From contig JAFMVE010000006.1 in NCBI GenBank assembly GCA_025499705.1, positions 1 through 64,000 of the forward strand: 64,000 nucleotides of DNA. Reading direction: 5' to 3'. The stretch comes from Carboxylicivirga caseinilyticus. GTDB lineage: Bacteria > Bacteroidota > Bacteroidia > Bacteroidales > Marinilabiliaceae. The notes under the pieces were generated by a model. The model saw only the letters and a list, made by a program, of their open reading frames with translations, had not been told where the DNA came from and searched no databases. Below, in pieces: positions 1-8,580 of this stretch. The position numbers and the translations under genes are program-made. Every line of letters starts with the position of its first letter. Positions within the stretch are counted from its first letter, which is position 1.

Positions 1-123
1 GCCTCCCTTTTAGGGGAGGTTTGGTGGGGTATAATGAAAGTAAAGTTACAATTTGAAAGATTCCTTATTTGCAGAATCACTTTTTGGACACCCTCATTTT
101 TGTATCTGTATCCAAAGAAAGGG

Positions 124-300
124 TTATTCTTCTTCGGATGGTTCGTTTTTCTTTTTTAAGCGTTTGGCATCTTTTAAAGCCTTATGGATCATCCACTCTA
201 ATTGCCCGTTTACACTTCTAAATTCATCTGCTGCCCATTTTTCAATCTGCTCAAATGTTTCAGGATCTACTCTTAATACAAAGGTCTTCTTTTTTGCCAT
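124..300 (-). CDS. Small Arc/RHH-type DNA-binding protein (58 aa)
   Basis: This 58-residue reading frame was found by reading the minus strand. It begins MAKKKTFVLRVDPETFEQIE and has the ribbon-helix-helix pattern: a short basic beta strand (KTFVLRVD), then two helices (ETFEQIEKWAADEF and SVNGQLEWMIHKALKDA). The tail is highly charged (KRLKKKNEPSEEE). It starts 6 bp after the SPFH gene stop, so the two are probably one transcript. Arc/MetJ-fold proteins usually bind tandem operator half-sites as dimers of dimers. A spaced palindrome of that kind lies upstream of the SPFH gene, so autoregulation is a reasonable inference. No toxin partner is visible. Confidence 0.8.
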   Translation of the reverse strand: MAKKKTFVLRVDPETFEQIEKWAADEFRSVNGQLEWMIHKALKDAKRLKKKNEPSEEE

Positions 301-306
301 ATATAA

Positions 307-1158
307 TTATGAATGTAGTGTGCCTGTATTGATTACAGGAGTTGCTTCTTTATCTCCACAAAGTACAACCATCAGGTTGCTCACCATGGAAGCTTTTTTA
401 TCTTCATCAAAATCTACAATGTTATCGTTTGCCAGTTGGGTTAAAGCATCCTCTACCATACCAACAGCGCCTTCAACAATTTTCTTACGTGCAGCCACAA
501 TTGCAACAGCTTGTTGTCGTTTTAGCATCGAACTCGCAATTTCAGGAGCATATGCAAGATAACCAATCCGGGCTTCCATCACCTCTATACCTGCAATTGC
601 CAGACGTTCTGTAATTTCGTTTTCCAGAGCTTCGTTCACTTCATCCATACCTGAGCGTAATGTTATATCAGCCTGTTCATCATCAAAATTGTCGTAAGGA
701 TAAGAACCAGCAAGTTTTCGAACAGCAGCATCTGTCTGAACTCTTACAAATTCTTCGTATTGATCTACTTCAAATGCTGCTTTGTAGGTGTTTTTCACTC
801 GCCAAACCAAAATAACATTGATCAGGATCGGATTTCCGATTTTGTCATTGACTTTCACTCTTTCACTGTCGAAATTTCGAGCACGAAGCGAAATGCGTTG
901 TTTGGTTAGAAACGGATTGGCCCAGAAAAACCCATTGTCTTTTACAGTGCCCTTATAAGCTCCAAATAGGACAAGGACTTTTGAGCCATTCGGGTTTACA
1001 ATAAAAAATCCCTTGATGATAAAAATTATTGGAAGTAGTAAAATAAGCGCATAAAGCCTTTCTCCAACTAAACCAACTATCAATACAGCTATGAGGATAA
1101 ACAGAATGACCAACATTGTGTATCCACTCGTTGCATTTACAATCTTTTCGTTTTTCAT
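307..1158 (-). CDS. SPFH/band 7 domain membrane protein
   Basis: The 283-aa protein has two N-terminal hydrophobic segments (about residues 13-33 and 34-52). An SPFH/prohibitin-homology domain follows (about 53-250), with the typical strand-helix pattern and the band-7 stretch around EVMEARIGYLAYAPEIA. A helical tail rich in Ala/Glu and the word KRQQAVAIVAARKKIVEGA are normal for the family. SPFH proteins form membrane-associated oligomers that scaffold proteases or microdomains; no specific partner is encoded here. Its operon partner is the 58-aa RHH protein. The ATG abuts a palindrome that may be its operator. Confidence 0.85.
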   Translation of the reverse strand: MKNEKIVNATSGYTMLVILFILIAVLIVGLVGERLYALILLLPIIFIIKGFFIVNPNGSKVLVLFGAYKGTVKDNGFFWANPFLTKQRISLRARNFDSERVKVNDKIGNPILINVILVWRVKNTYKAAFEVDQYEEFVRVQTDAAVRKLAGSYPYDNFDDEQADITLRSGMDEVNEALENEITERLAIAGIEVMEARIGYLAYAPEIASSMLKRQQAVAIVAARKKIVEGAVGMVEDALTQLANDNIVDFDEDKKASMVSNLMVVLCGDKEATPVINTGTLHS

Positions 1159-1192
1159 AGTGATATTAATTTGATATCACTATATTATCACT
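1159..1192 (-). promoter_or_regulatory. Palindromic operator candidate for the SPFH-RHH operon
   Basis: Immediately before the SPFH start codon lies AGTGATAT (1159-1166), seven bases, then its exact reverse complement ATATCACT (1174-1181). A third half-site, TATCACT, sits at 1186-1192, exactly 11 bp from the second. Half-sites spaced by one helical turn suit RHH repressors, and an RHH protein is encoded in the same operon. The binding relation is inference. Confidence 0.5.
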
Positions 1193-1220
1193 TTATTTTT
1201 ATTTATTCAAATTTTGTAGC

Positions 1221-1248
1221 AAAAAAATACCCGGGATGATTCCCGGGC
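1221..1248 (-). terminator. Rho-independent terminator of the uracil permease gene
   Basis: On the minus strand, CCCGGG (1242-1247), a six-base loop and CCCGGG (1230-1235) form a GC-only stem. It is followed by TA and a run of seven Ts. It lies 27 bp past the permease stop and separates that gene from the SPFH operon. Confidence 0.85.
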
Positions 1249-1274
1249 ATGATAAATAAAAATTAATGATATTA

Positions 1275-2486
1275 TTATTTTTTCATTTTCACAGGCTTTG
1301 ATTTATCTGGTAGGATAAGATTTAGAATTACTCCAGATAACGAGGCTAAACCAATGCCGGCAAGAGAAAAATTACCAATGTTAATGACGGCACCACCAAT
1401 TCCAATGGTTAAAATGATAGATACAATTACCTGATTTCGGGTAGAAGATAATTTAGCTTTGGATTCGACCAGGGTTCGTATGCCAACGCTGGCAATCATA
1501 CCAAAAAGTAAAAGCATAATACCACCCAATACGGCCGATGGTATTGACTTAAGAAAGCCGCTAACCTTACCAACCAATGAGAATACAATTGCTGTGATAG
1601 CAGCAATACGTAAAACTCTTGGATTAGTAATTTTTGTTAAACTGATTGCACCAGTTACTTCAGAATAAGTAGTATTAGGAACACTTCCCATCAATGCTGC
1701 TAATGAAGTTGCAATTCCATCACCCAGCATGGTTCGGTGCAGTCCTGGTTTTTTAATGAAATTCTTTTCAGCCACAGCTCCAATGGCATACATGTCACCT
1801 ACATGCTCGATTAATGGAGCTATGGCAACTGGAGTCATATAGATAATAGCTTTCCAGCTCCATTCAGGTGCTGTAAAAGGAGGCAATGAAAACCAGGCTG
1901 CGTCTTTGATTGGAGTAAAATCAATTTTGCCCAGTATCAATGCTAGAATGTATCCAACAAGAATTCCCATAAATATAGGAATCAGTTTAATCAGTCCTTT
2001 TGTGTAAATAACAATGGCAATGGCCGTTAGTAAAGAAACAATAGCCAGTGTCCAATCACTTTTTGCCATTTTAACAGCTTCGGGAGCAAGTGAGAGACCA
2101 ATTACCATTATTACAGGTCCTACTACCACAGAAGGAAAGATGCGCTCAATAAACCCGATACCCCATAATTTAATCAGGCCGGAAACAATCATGTAAACGA
2201 TACCTACAGCAATTAATCCGGATAACGTTCCTGCCAGACCAAATTGTTTTGTTGCTTCTACAATAGGTGCAATAAAGGCAAAACTACTTCCCAGAAATAC
2301 AGGCACTTGTCCTTTAGTGACTAAATGAAATAATAAAGTGCCGATACCTGCAGATAGCAGAGCAATTGATGGGTCGATACCAACAAGAAGTGGAACCAGA
2401 ACGGTAGCGCCAAAGGCTACAAATAGAAATTGAATTCCAATAATTATTTGACGCGGCAATGGCATCGAATCAGATTTTTTATTCAT
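1275..2486 (-). CDS. uraA: Uracil/xanthine (NCS2) permease
   Basis: The 403-aa polytopic membrane protein belongs to the nucleobase:cation symporter-2 family and probably imports uracil with protons. Key NCS2 features are SSFAFIAP (67-74), EHVGD with the substrate-contacting Glu (227-231), and PNTTYSE (270-276), the form found in uracil-type members. The open frame extends 99 codons further upstream. I chose the ATG at 2486 because MNKKSDSMPLPRQ is the normal UraA N-terminus and the extension would run across the promoter. Length fits the family (about 400-430). Another pyrimidine or xanthine as substrate cannot be excluded. Confidence 0.85.
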   Translation of the reverse strand: MNKKSDSMPLPRQIIIGIQFLFVAFGATVLVPLLVGIDPSIALLSAGIGTLLFHLVTKGQVPVFLGSSFAFIAPIVEATKQFGLAGTLSGLIAVGIVYMIVSGLIKLWGIGFIERIFPSVVVGPVIMVIGLSLAPEAVKMAKSDWTLAIVSLLTAIAIVIYTKGLIKLIPIFMGILVGYILALILGKIDFTPIKDAAWFSLPPFTAPEWSWKAIIYMTPVAIAPLIEHVGDMYAIGAVAEKNFIKKPGLHRTMLGDGIATSLAALMGSVPNTTYSEVTGAISLTKITNPRVLRIAAITAIVFSLVGKVSGFLKSIPSAVLGGIMLLLFGMIASVGIRTLVESKAKLSSTRNQVIVSIILTIGIGGAVINIGNFSLAGIGLASLSGVILNLILPDKSKPVKMKK

Positions 2487-2518
2487 TGATTGGCGATTTG
2501 TATTAGTTAGAATTGGTT

Positions 2519-2548
2519 CAAAGATAGAATTGTGTATTTGATTCTCAA
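2519..2548 (-). promoter_or_regulatory. Promoter of the uracil permease gene
   Basis: On the minus strand TTG (2546-2548), 19 bases, then TATCTTTG (2519-2526) matches the Bacteroidota housekeeping promoter TTG-N19-21-TAnnTTTG. It is 33 bp upstream of the chosen ATG, which supports that start. Confidence 0.65.
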
Positions 2549-2585
2549 AATGAAAGAAAACGTAATGGTTGGCAATGTAATGTAG

Positions 2586-2617
2586 TTTGTGCAAATTATT
2601 TAAAAATGCTAGGTTTG
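2586..2617 (+). promoter_or_regulatory. Promoter of the CCC-type transporter gene
   Basis: TTTG (2586-2589), 20 bases, then TAGGTTTG (2610-2617) is a full match to the Bacteroidota -33/-7 consensus. It ends 17 bp before the ATG at 2635, giving a very short leader. It is divergent from the permease promoter, with 37 bp between the two. Confidence 0.7.
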
Positions 2618-2634
2618 TTATAAACAAATAGTTT

Positions 2635-4869
2635 ATGCAGAAATCCCTCACAAATCCAAATGCTGGCTTTGGTTCAGTGGCCGTTTTTATGACAGCCATC
2701 TCAACGATCCTTGGAGCAATATTGTTTTTACGATTTGGATATGCTGTAGCACATGTTGGATTAGGCGGGGTGATTGGTATCATTGTTATTGGACATATTG
2801 TAACGGTACCAACCGCATTGGCAGTAGCTGAAATTGCAACAAATCAGCGTGTGCAGGGTGGAGGGGCTTACTTTATTATTTCCCGGTCTTTTGGATTGAA
2901 CATAGGTGGTGCAATTGGTTTTGCTTTGTTTTTATCACAAGCAATAAGTGTAGCTTTCTATATAATTGCTTTCGGAGAAGCTTTTGAACCCCTTCTGGCA
3001 TACATGTCGGAACAACTGAACCTGCATATGGATGTCGTTGTTTTGAAGCGAATTATTACTCTTGTGGTAATGACGATCCTTGCCTTGATAGCTGTTCTGA
3101 GGGGTGCTAATATTGGAATGAAAGCTTTATACGGAGTGGTGGCATTATTATTTGTCTCAATTGCCATGTTTTTATTGGGTGATCCAATAGATGGCAACCA
3201 ACCACTAACACTAAATGAAACCATAAAGGAACATGATTCCTTCTTTTATGTATTTACCATTGTGTTTCCTGCATTCACCGGTATGGCTGCCGGCTTGGGA
3301 CTATCGGGAGATTTAAAGAATCCTAAAAAATCGATTCCAAGAGGGACGCTGTTAGCCACCTTGGTTGGTATGTTGGTATATATTGCTGTTGCAGTCAAAC
3401 TCGCCGTGTCAGCCTCTGTTGAAGATCTTGCTTCTGATCAGTTAATAATGTCTCGTATTGCTATTTGGGAGCCTATCATTCCTATTGGGCTTGCAGCAGC
3501 TTCTCTATCATCAGCTATTGGGTCAATGTTGGTTGCACCACGCACTTTACAGGCCATTGGTTATGATTCAATCATGCCCTTTAGTAATTTCAATAATTGG
3601 ATTGCACGTGGTCGTAAGGAAGATAATGAACCTATTAATGGTAGCCTTATTACAATCATCATTGCCTATTTTTTTATTGTAATTGGAGATGTGGATTTTG
3701 TCGCCAAAATTATTTCCATGTTTTTTATGGCAACCTATGGTGCAATTTGTCTGATTTCATTCCTGGAGCATTTTGCAGCCGATCCTTCCTATCGGCCTAC
3801 TTTTAAATATAACCGTTGGATCTTTTCATTGATTGGAGCACTTCTCTCGTTTTGGTTGATGTTTAAAATGAATTGGGCCTATGCTGCTTTGTCATCTTTA
3901 ATAATGGCTGTAATCTATCATCTTATTACAATTGCCCGGCCTGAAAAACAAGGATTGGAAAAGCTTTTTAAAGGAGTTGTTTTTCAATTGAGCCGACAAA
4001 TTCAGATTTTTGTTCAGCGAGCCAATAAAGAAGAAGAGCAATCGCATTGGCGACCATTTGCCATTTGTGTAACAGAAGACTCATTTAAACGGCAGGCGGC
4101 TTTTGATATGCTACGATGGATTTGCTATAAGCATGGATTCGGAACGTATATTCATTTTATCAAAGGCTTTTTGAATAAAGAGACACATCATGAATCACAG
4201 GAAGTTTTATCCAGATTAATAAAACAATCTGAAGGAAGTAAAAGCAGACTTTATCTTGATACCATTATCAGCCCTTCATACACTTCGGCGATTGCACAGG
4301 TTATACAGCTTTCAGGTATCAGTGGAAAAGGAAATAACCTGATCTTGTTCGAATTTTCACGATCAAATCCTGAAACACTTAAAGATGCCCTGGACAATTA
4401 TCATTTATACCAGGCCACAGGCTTTGATGTATGTATGCTGAATTCATCTTACAAGGGATTTGGTTATCGTCGCGAAATTCATGTTTGGATTACGGCTAAA
4501 GATTTTAGAAATGCCAACCTGATGATCCTACTGGCATATATCATCTCGGGTCATCCCGACTGGCATAATGCGGTCATCAAGATTTTTGCTACCTTTCCGC
4601 AGAATCAGGTTGAAAAACAACGTGCGCGATTATTGGAATTGATACAAGGTGGACGATTGCCTATATCCCCAACAAATGTTTGTTTCATTCCTTTAGCCGA
4701 TAATCAAACCATTCAGGAGGCGATTGTTAAAAACAGTGCTGATGCAGATTTAACAGTTGCCGGTTTTACTCCTGATCAGGTTACTAATGATCAGAGTTGG
4801 TTGGTTGATTATGGTGACTTAGGTAATGTATTGTTTGTTAATACCTTTAATAAAAAAGATATCAAATAG
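2635..4869 (+). CDS. APC/cation-chloride-cotransporter-type permease
   Basis: This 744-aa protein has about 12 membrane segments in residues 1-430 and a soluble C-terminal half (about 440-744). The N-terminus (FLRFGYAVAHVGLGG, then GGAYFIISRSFG) is the TM1-TM3 signature of prokaryotic SLC12-like (Na-K-Cl cotransporter) members of the APC superfamily. A large cytosolic C-domain also fits that group better than ordinary amino-acid permeases. Likely role: cation-coupled solute or chloride transport at the inner membrane. The substrate cannot be read from sequence. The start is supported by the promoter 17 bp upstream. Confidence 0.75.
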   Translation: MQKSLTNPNAGFGSVAVFMTAISTILGAILFLRFGYAVAHVGLGGVIGIIVIGHIVTVPTALAVAEIATNQRVQGGGAYFIISRSFGLNIGGAIGFALFLSQAISVAFYIIAFGEAFEPLLAYMSEQLNLHMDVVVLKRIITLVVMTILALIAVLRGANIGMKALYGVVALLFVSIAMFLLGDPIDGNQPLTLNETIKEHDSFFYVFTIVFPAFTGMAAGLGLSGDLKNPKKSIPRGTLLATLVGMLVYIAVAVKLAVSASVEDLASDQLIMSRIAIWEPIIPIGLAAASLSSAIGSMLVAPRTLQAIGYDSIMPFSNFNNWIARGRKEDNEPINGSLITIIIAYFFIVIGDVDFVAKIISMFFMATYGAICLISFLEHFAADPSYRPTFKYNRWIFSLIGALLSFWLMFKMNWAYAALSSLIMAVIYHLITIARPEKQGLEKLFKGVVFQLSRQIQIFVQRANKEEEQSHWRPFAICVTEDSFKRQAAFDMLRWICYKHGFGTYIHFIKGFLNKETHHESQEVLSRLIKQSEGSKSRLYLDTIISPSYTSAIAQVIQLSGISGKGNNLILFEFSRSNPETLKDALDNYHLYQATGFDVCMLNSSYKGFGYRREIHVWITAKDFRNANLMILLAYIISGHPDWHNAVIKIFATFPQNQVEKQRARLLELIQGGRLPISPTNVCFIPLADNQTIQEAIVKNSADADLTVAGFTPDQVTNDQSWLVDYGDLGNVLFVNTFNKKDIK

Positions 4870-4894
4870 CCTAACATTTCATTTCTGCAAAAAA

Positions 4895-6550
4895 ATGAAG
4901 AAGAAGAAAGAGTCAGATTTGGATTTTATGGATAAGTTTGAAAACTTCTGTAAAAGCCGGTCATCAGTAATTTTAATGGTTATTTTAGCTATTTTCTCGC
5001 TCATGTCATTCCTGTTATTTAGCCTGCGTGTGAGCATTGGTGGAGATGATAGTACCTACATTATCAGGGCAGTAAATTTTTTAAATGAAGGATCCTATCC
5101 TTCCTTTCAAGGTCCGGTATATCCTCTGTTCTTATCATTATTCATTAGTGTTTTTGGTGTTAAACTGGGATTACTAAAGTTAACGTCTTTTGCCTTGATG
5201 TTGACTTCAATGATAGGCTTTTATAAAGTGTTTAAAGAAAGAATACCCTATTGGTTGGTGTTTTCAACAATGTTGCTGTTGAGTGCCAGCAGTTATTTTA
5301 TCTTTTTCACAAGCCAGACCTACAGTGAAGCTTTGTTTATGGCTTTACAGATACCTGTATTTATTCTGTTGTTTAAAGATGTTGATTCAAAAGAAGAATT
5401 TAACTGGAAGCGTCTAATATTTATTGCCGGATTAATTGTTATCAGTTACCTGACCCGTACTGTGGCAATCGGAACATTGATAGCTGTTTTAGTTTTCTAT
5501 TTAATCAATAAAAATTATAAAAAAGCTGGAGCTGTTTTAGCAGGCACTGTGGTACTCTTCTTTGTTTTCCTATTACTGAAAAGTTTGATTTGGGGTAATG
5601 GAATGTTTGATGGAGGTCAGGCTTCTACCTTAATCTACAAGCATCCATACGATAAATCTCAGGGATTGGAAACTTTTGGTGGCTATCTGATGCGTTTTGT
5701 TGATAATTCAAACTTATATCTGGGTAAGCAATTACTCAAGATGACAGGACTTAAAGAAGCTACATCGATATCGTACAATGTGTTGATAACTATTATGTTG
5801 TATGCGCTTTTTATTTTTGGTTTTATCAAATCGTTTAAAGAGAATAAATATATCCAGTTTACAGGAATTTATGTTGCTGTAATGTTAGGAATAACATTTG
5901 TGGTACTGCAGAAATTATGGGATCAGTATCGTTTAATTGTGCCGTTCTTTCCATTCATGCTAATCATGATTTTTTATTCGATGAATAAAATAAGACAGGT
6001 TTTTAAACTGAAACTAATTGGTTATGCTTTTATAGCATTGTTTGCATATTCTACCCTTTCATCCTTTGTAATTTCATTCGACAACATTGATTTGATGACC
6101 TTGCGTCGAAATATAAAAGGCGAAAAGCTTTTAGGTTATACCGATGACTGGGTGAATTATTTATCTATGACTGAATATGTGGATGATCGTTTGCCTAAAA
6201 CTGCGTATGTGGCAGTTCGTAAACCCAATATGGCAAGCTTGTATGCCAACGGACGTAAATTTTATGGAATCTATCGATTTGATACACAGGATCCGGATAA
6301 ATTACTACAGATGCTGAAGGATAAGAATGTAACACATATTATCATGGCAAGCTTAAGAAAGAATCCAACGGTTTATAACAAACAAACCATAAATACCATT
6401 CAGAGATATATGTATTACATTGTTCAGAAATATCCTGATGTTTTTGAGGTTATTCATCGTATAGGAGAGCAGGAGCCTGCATATCTTTTTAAGATTCATT
6501 ATGACAGGTTAAGAATAAATCCTGAGTTGGAAACCGAAACAAATCAATAA
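4895..6550 (+). CDS. GT-C fold membrane glycosyltransferase (GT39/ArnT-like)
   Basis: The 551-aa protein begins with a basic cytoplasmic tail and one membrane helix (about 25-45). A periplasmic GGDDSTYI follows (Asp51-Asp52), placed like the catalytic acidic pair of GT-C enzymes that use polyprenyl-phosphate sugars. About ten further hydrophobic segments and a soluble C-terminal region after about residue 400 complete the GT-C plan. I chose the ATG at 4895, 25 bp after the upstream stop; an earlier in-frame ATG at 4826 lies inside the upstream gene. Its neighbour is a methyltransferase-GT2 fusion, suggesting a small lipid-linked-sugar pathway. Acceptor unknown. Confidence 0.65.
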   Translation: MKKKKESDLDFMDKFENFCKSRSSVILMVILAIFSLMSFLLFSLRVSIGGDDSTYIIRAVNFLNEGSYPSFQGPVYPLFLSLFISVFGVKLGLLKLTSFALMLTSMIGFYKVFKERIPYWLVFSTMLLLSASSYFIFFTSQTYSEALFMALQIPVFILLFKDVDSKEEFNWKRLIFIAGLIVISYLTRTVAIGTLIAVLVFYLINKNYKKAGAVLAGTVVLFFVFLLLKSLIWGNGMFDGGQASTLIYKHPYDKSQGLETFGGYLMRFVDNSNLYLGKQLLKMTGLKEATSISYNVLITIMLYALFIFGFIKSFKENKYIQFTGIYVAVMLGITFVVLQKLWDQYRLIVPFFPFMLIMIFYSMNKIRQVFKLKLIGYAFIALFAYSTLSSFVISFDNIDLMTLRRNIKGEKLLGYTDDWVNYLSMTEYVDDRLPKTAYVAVRKPNMASLYANGRKFYGIYRFDTQDPDKLLQMLKDKNVTHIIMASLRKNPTVYNKQTINTIQRYMYYIVQKYPDVFEVIHRIGEQEPAYLFKIHYDRLRINPELETETNQ

Positions 6551-6598
6551 ATTAGATTTTTACACAACTAAGTAGATAGCAACTGGGAAAAGTAGATT

Positions 6599-8026
6599 AT
6601 GAGAGCAAATCCTGAGCGTATTAAATATTTTGAATCAAGAGCTGATAATTGGGTTAAGTACCGTAAAAGAAGATCATATTATTGGGATTCAATAACCAGA
6701 TATTGTAATTATTTTATTCACGAAGACAGTTCAGTGCTCGAAGTTGGTTGTGGATCCGGAGAACTTCTGGCTGCTATCAACGGTAAAGAAAAAGTGGGGA
6801 TAGACTTTTGTAAACCTATTCTTGATCAGGCAAAAGAGCAATTTCCAGACATCAGATTTGAATTGATGGAAGCTGAAAATATTAACCTGGATCATAAGTT
6901 TGATGTTATTATTCTCTCAAATTTAATCGGTGTCTTAGATGATATTGAACATGTTTTCAATCAGTTAAAAACTGTTTGTCACGAGAAAACCAGAATCATT
7001 GTAACTTACTATAACCGATTTTGGGAACCTGTTATAAGACTGGCTGAATTTCTTGGGATTAAAAAGCACACACCGGAGCAGAACTGGCTTTCAAATGGAG
7101 ATATAGTAAATTTGTTGTATTTGTCAGATTTTGATGCATATAAGAATAACCGGAGCATGTTTTTGCCATATCGAATTCCGCTTTTGTCAACATTCTTCAA
7201 CCGGATATTATCACGTTTGCCCTTACTGCAGAATCTGGGGCTGAATCAGTTTGTTTTTGCTCGTCCTATTCCTAAAAGACTGACGAATGAAGAGATGGAA
7301 AAAGAGTATTCTGTTTCGGTTGTTGTTCCGGCTCGAAACGAAAGTGGAAATATTGAGGATGCCATTACCCGTACTCCATCGATGGGTAAATTTACAGAGT
7401 TCATATTTGTTGAAGGTAATTCAACTGATGATACCTGGGAAACCATTCAGAGAGTTGCTGAAAAGTATAAGGATACACATCGTATTAAAATAATGCAACA
7501 GGATGGCAAAGGGAAAGGTGATGCAGTTAGAAAGGGTTATGCTGCTGCCGAAGGTGATATACTAATGATTTTGGATGCAGATTTAACAATGCCTCCTGAA
7601 GATTTACCTAAATTCTATAAGGCAATAACCAAAGGCAAGGGCGAATTTATTAATGGAGTTCGATTGGTATATCCCATGGAGAAAAATGCTATGCGCACAC
7701 TTAATACAATCGGGAATCATTTTTTTAGTCGTTTTTTTACCTGGATTTTAGAACGACCTATTAAGGATACTCTCTGTGGAACCAAAGTAATGTTCCGTAA
7801 TGATTATAAAAGGCTTGCCAAAAACAGAAAGTTTTTTGGTGATTTTGATCCATATGGTGATTTTGATTTGTTATTTGGAGCTTATAAATTAAATCTTAAA
7901 ATTGTTGATTTACCAATTCGTTACCGCGAAAGAACCTATGGAGATACTAACATTTCAAGATTTAGCGGAGGATGGTTGTTATTAAGGATGTCGGCCTTTG
8001 CAGCTGTAAAGATTAAATTCTGGTAG
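6599..8026 (+). CDS. Methyltransferase-GT2 glycosyltransferase fusion
   Basis: The 475-aa protein has two domains. Residues 1-220 are a class I SAM-dependent methyltransferase with motif I LEVGCGSGE (47-55) and an acidic end to strand 2 (VGID). Residues 238-475 are a family 2 glycosyltransferase: nucleotide-binding SVVVPARNES, a DAD metal motif (326-328) and the acceptor-side region around CGTKVMFR. The second half resembles polyprenyl-phosphate sugar transferases (DPM1/GtrB type) but has no C-terminal membrane anchor. It would make the lipid-linked sugar used by the adjacent GT-C enzyme; that link is inference. No frameshift or internal start suggests two separate genes. Confidence 0.75.
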   Translation: MRANPERIKYFESRADNWVKYRKRRSYYWDSITRYCNYFIHEDSSVLEVGCGSGELLAAINGKEKVGIDFCKPILDQAKEQFPDIRFELMEAENINLDHKFDVIILSNLIGVLDDIEHVFNQLKTVCHEKTRIIVTYYNRFWEPVIRLAEFLGIKKHTPEQNWLSNGDIVNLLYLSDFDAYKNNRSMFLPYRIPLLSTFFNRILSRLPLLQNLGLNQFVFARPIPKRLTNEEMEKEYSVSVVVPARNESGNIEDAITRTPSMGKFTEFIFVEGNSTDDTWETIQRVAEKYKDTHRIKIMQQDGKGKGDAVRKGYAAAEGDILMILDADLTMPPEDLPKFYKAITKGKGEFINGVRLVYPMEKNAMRTLNTIGNHFFSRFFTWILERPIKDTLCGTKVMFRNDYKRLAKNRKFFGDFDPYGDFDLLFGAYKLNLKIVDLPIRYRERTYGDTNISRFSGGWLLLRMSAFAAVKIKFW

Positions 8027-8105
8027 GCGTATAAATCTTTCTTTTTCTTGCAGAACGTGAGTATTTTTACATATTTTGCAAGCTTGTGACCAATAAAAAC
8101 GAAGA

Positions 8106-8579
8106 ATGAAGAGAACAGCTATATTTCCCGGATCATTTGATCCTTTCACTGTAGGGCACGAAGATGTGGTTCGTAGAGGTCTTAGTTTATTTGAACAAGT
8201 TATTATTGCTGTTGGGTACAATTCCAATAAAAAGGATTTCTTCCCCATAGAAGACAGAATGCAATGGATTCGTGATGTATTTAAGGATGATACCAGAGTT
8301 CTGGTGGAAAAATATGAGGGATTAACAGTTGAGTTTGCCAAAGAACGGGCATGTACTCATATTTTGAGAGGTATTCGAACGGCTGCCGATTTTGAATATG
8401 AACGTGCCATTGCTCAGGTTAATAAGGCTATGAGTGGTTTTGATTCAGTGTTTCTTCTAACCACTCCGGAACATACACCTGTAAACAGTTCCATTGTTCG
8501 TGATATTATTAAACATGGAGGTGATGCAGGTCAGTTTTTACCAAAAGCTATTCAAATAAATATTAAAAAATACCTGTAA
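8106..8579 (+). CDS. coaD: Phosphopantetheine adenylyltransferase
   Basis: The 157-aa protein is a full-length CoaD, catalysing the fourth step of coenzyme A synthesis (ATP plus 4-phosphopantetheine to dephospho-CoA). The nucleotidyl-transfer motif FPGSFDPFTVGH occupies residues 7-18, with the TxGH signature at its end, and NSSIVR near residue 130 is the second ATP-binding motif. The next gene starts one base after its stop, so the two are probably translationally coupled. Confidence 0.95.
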   Translation: MKRTAIFPGSFDPFTVGHEDVVRRGLSLFEQVIIAVGYNSNKKDFFPIEDRMQWIRDVFKDDTRVLVEKYEGLTVEFAKERACTHILRGIRTAADFEYERAIAQVNKAMSGFDSVFLLTTPEHTPVNSSIVRDIIKHGGDAGQFLPKAIQINIKKYL

Positions 8580-8580
8580 G

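Noticed and set aside
1-20. Hairpin CCTCCC ... GGGAGG at the left edge as terminator of the SPFH-RHH operon
   Set aside because: It lies over 100 bp past the RHH stop and its 3' flank on the minus strand is outside the window, so no T-run can be seen.
83-116. Inverted repeat TTTGGACAC / GTATCCAAA just after the RHH gene
   Set aside because: It has one mismatch-type pair, a long loop and no T-run on the minus strand; too weak for a terminator call.
53-614. Overlapping plus-strand open frames at the left edge (169 aa and 90 aa)
   Set aside because: They are antisense to the SPFH gene and the RHH gene and have low-complexity Ser/Phe-rich products with no family signs.
2487-2783. 99-residue N-terminal extension of the uracil permease
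   Set aside because: It would cover its own promoter and the promoter and first codons of the divergent transporter; family proteins start at the ATG at 2486.
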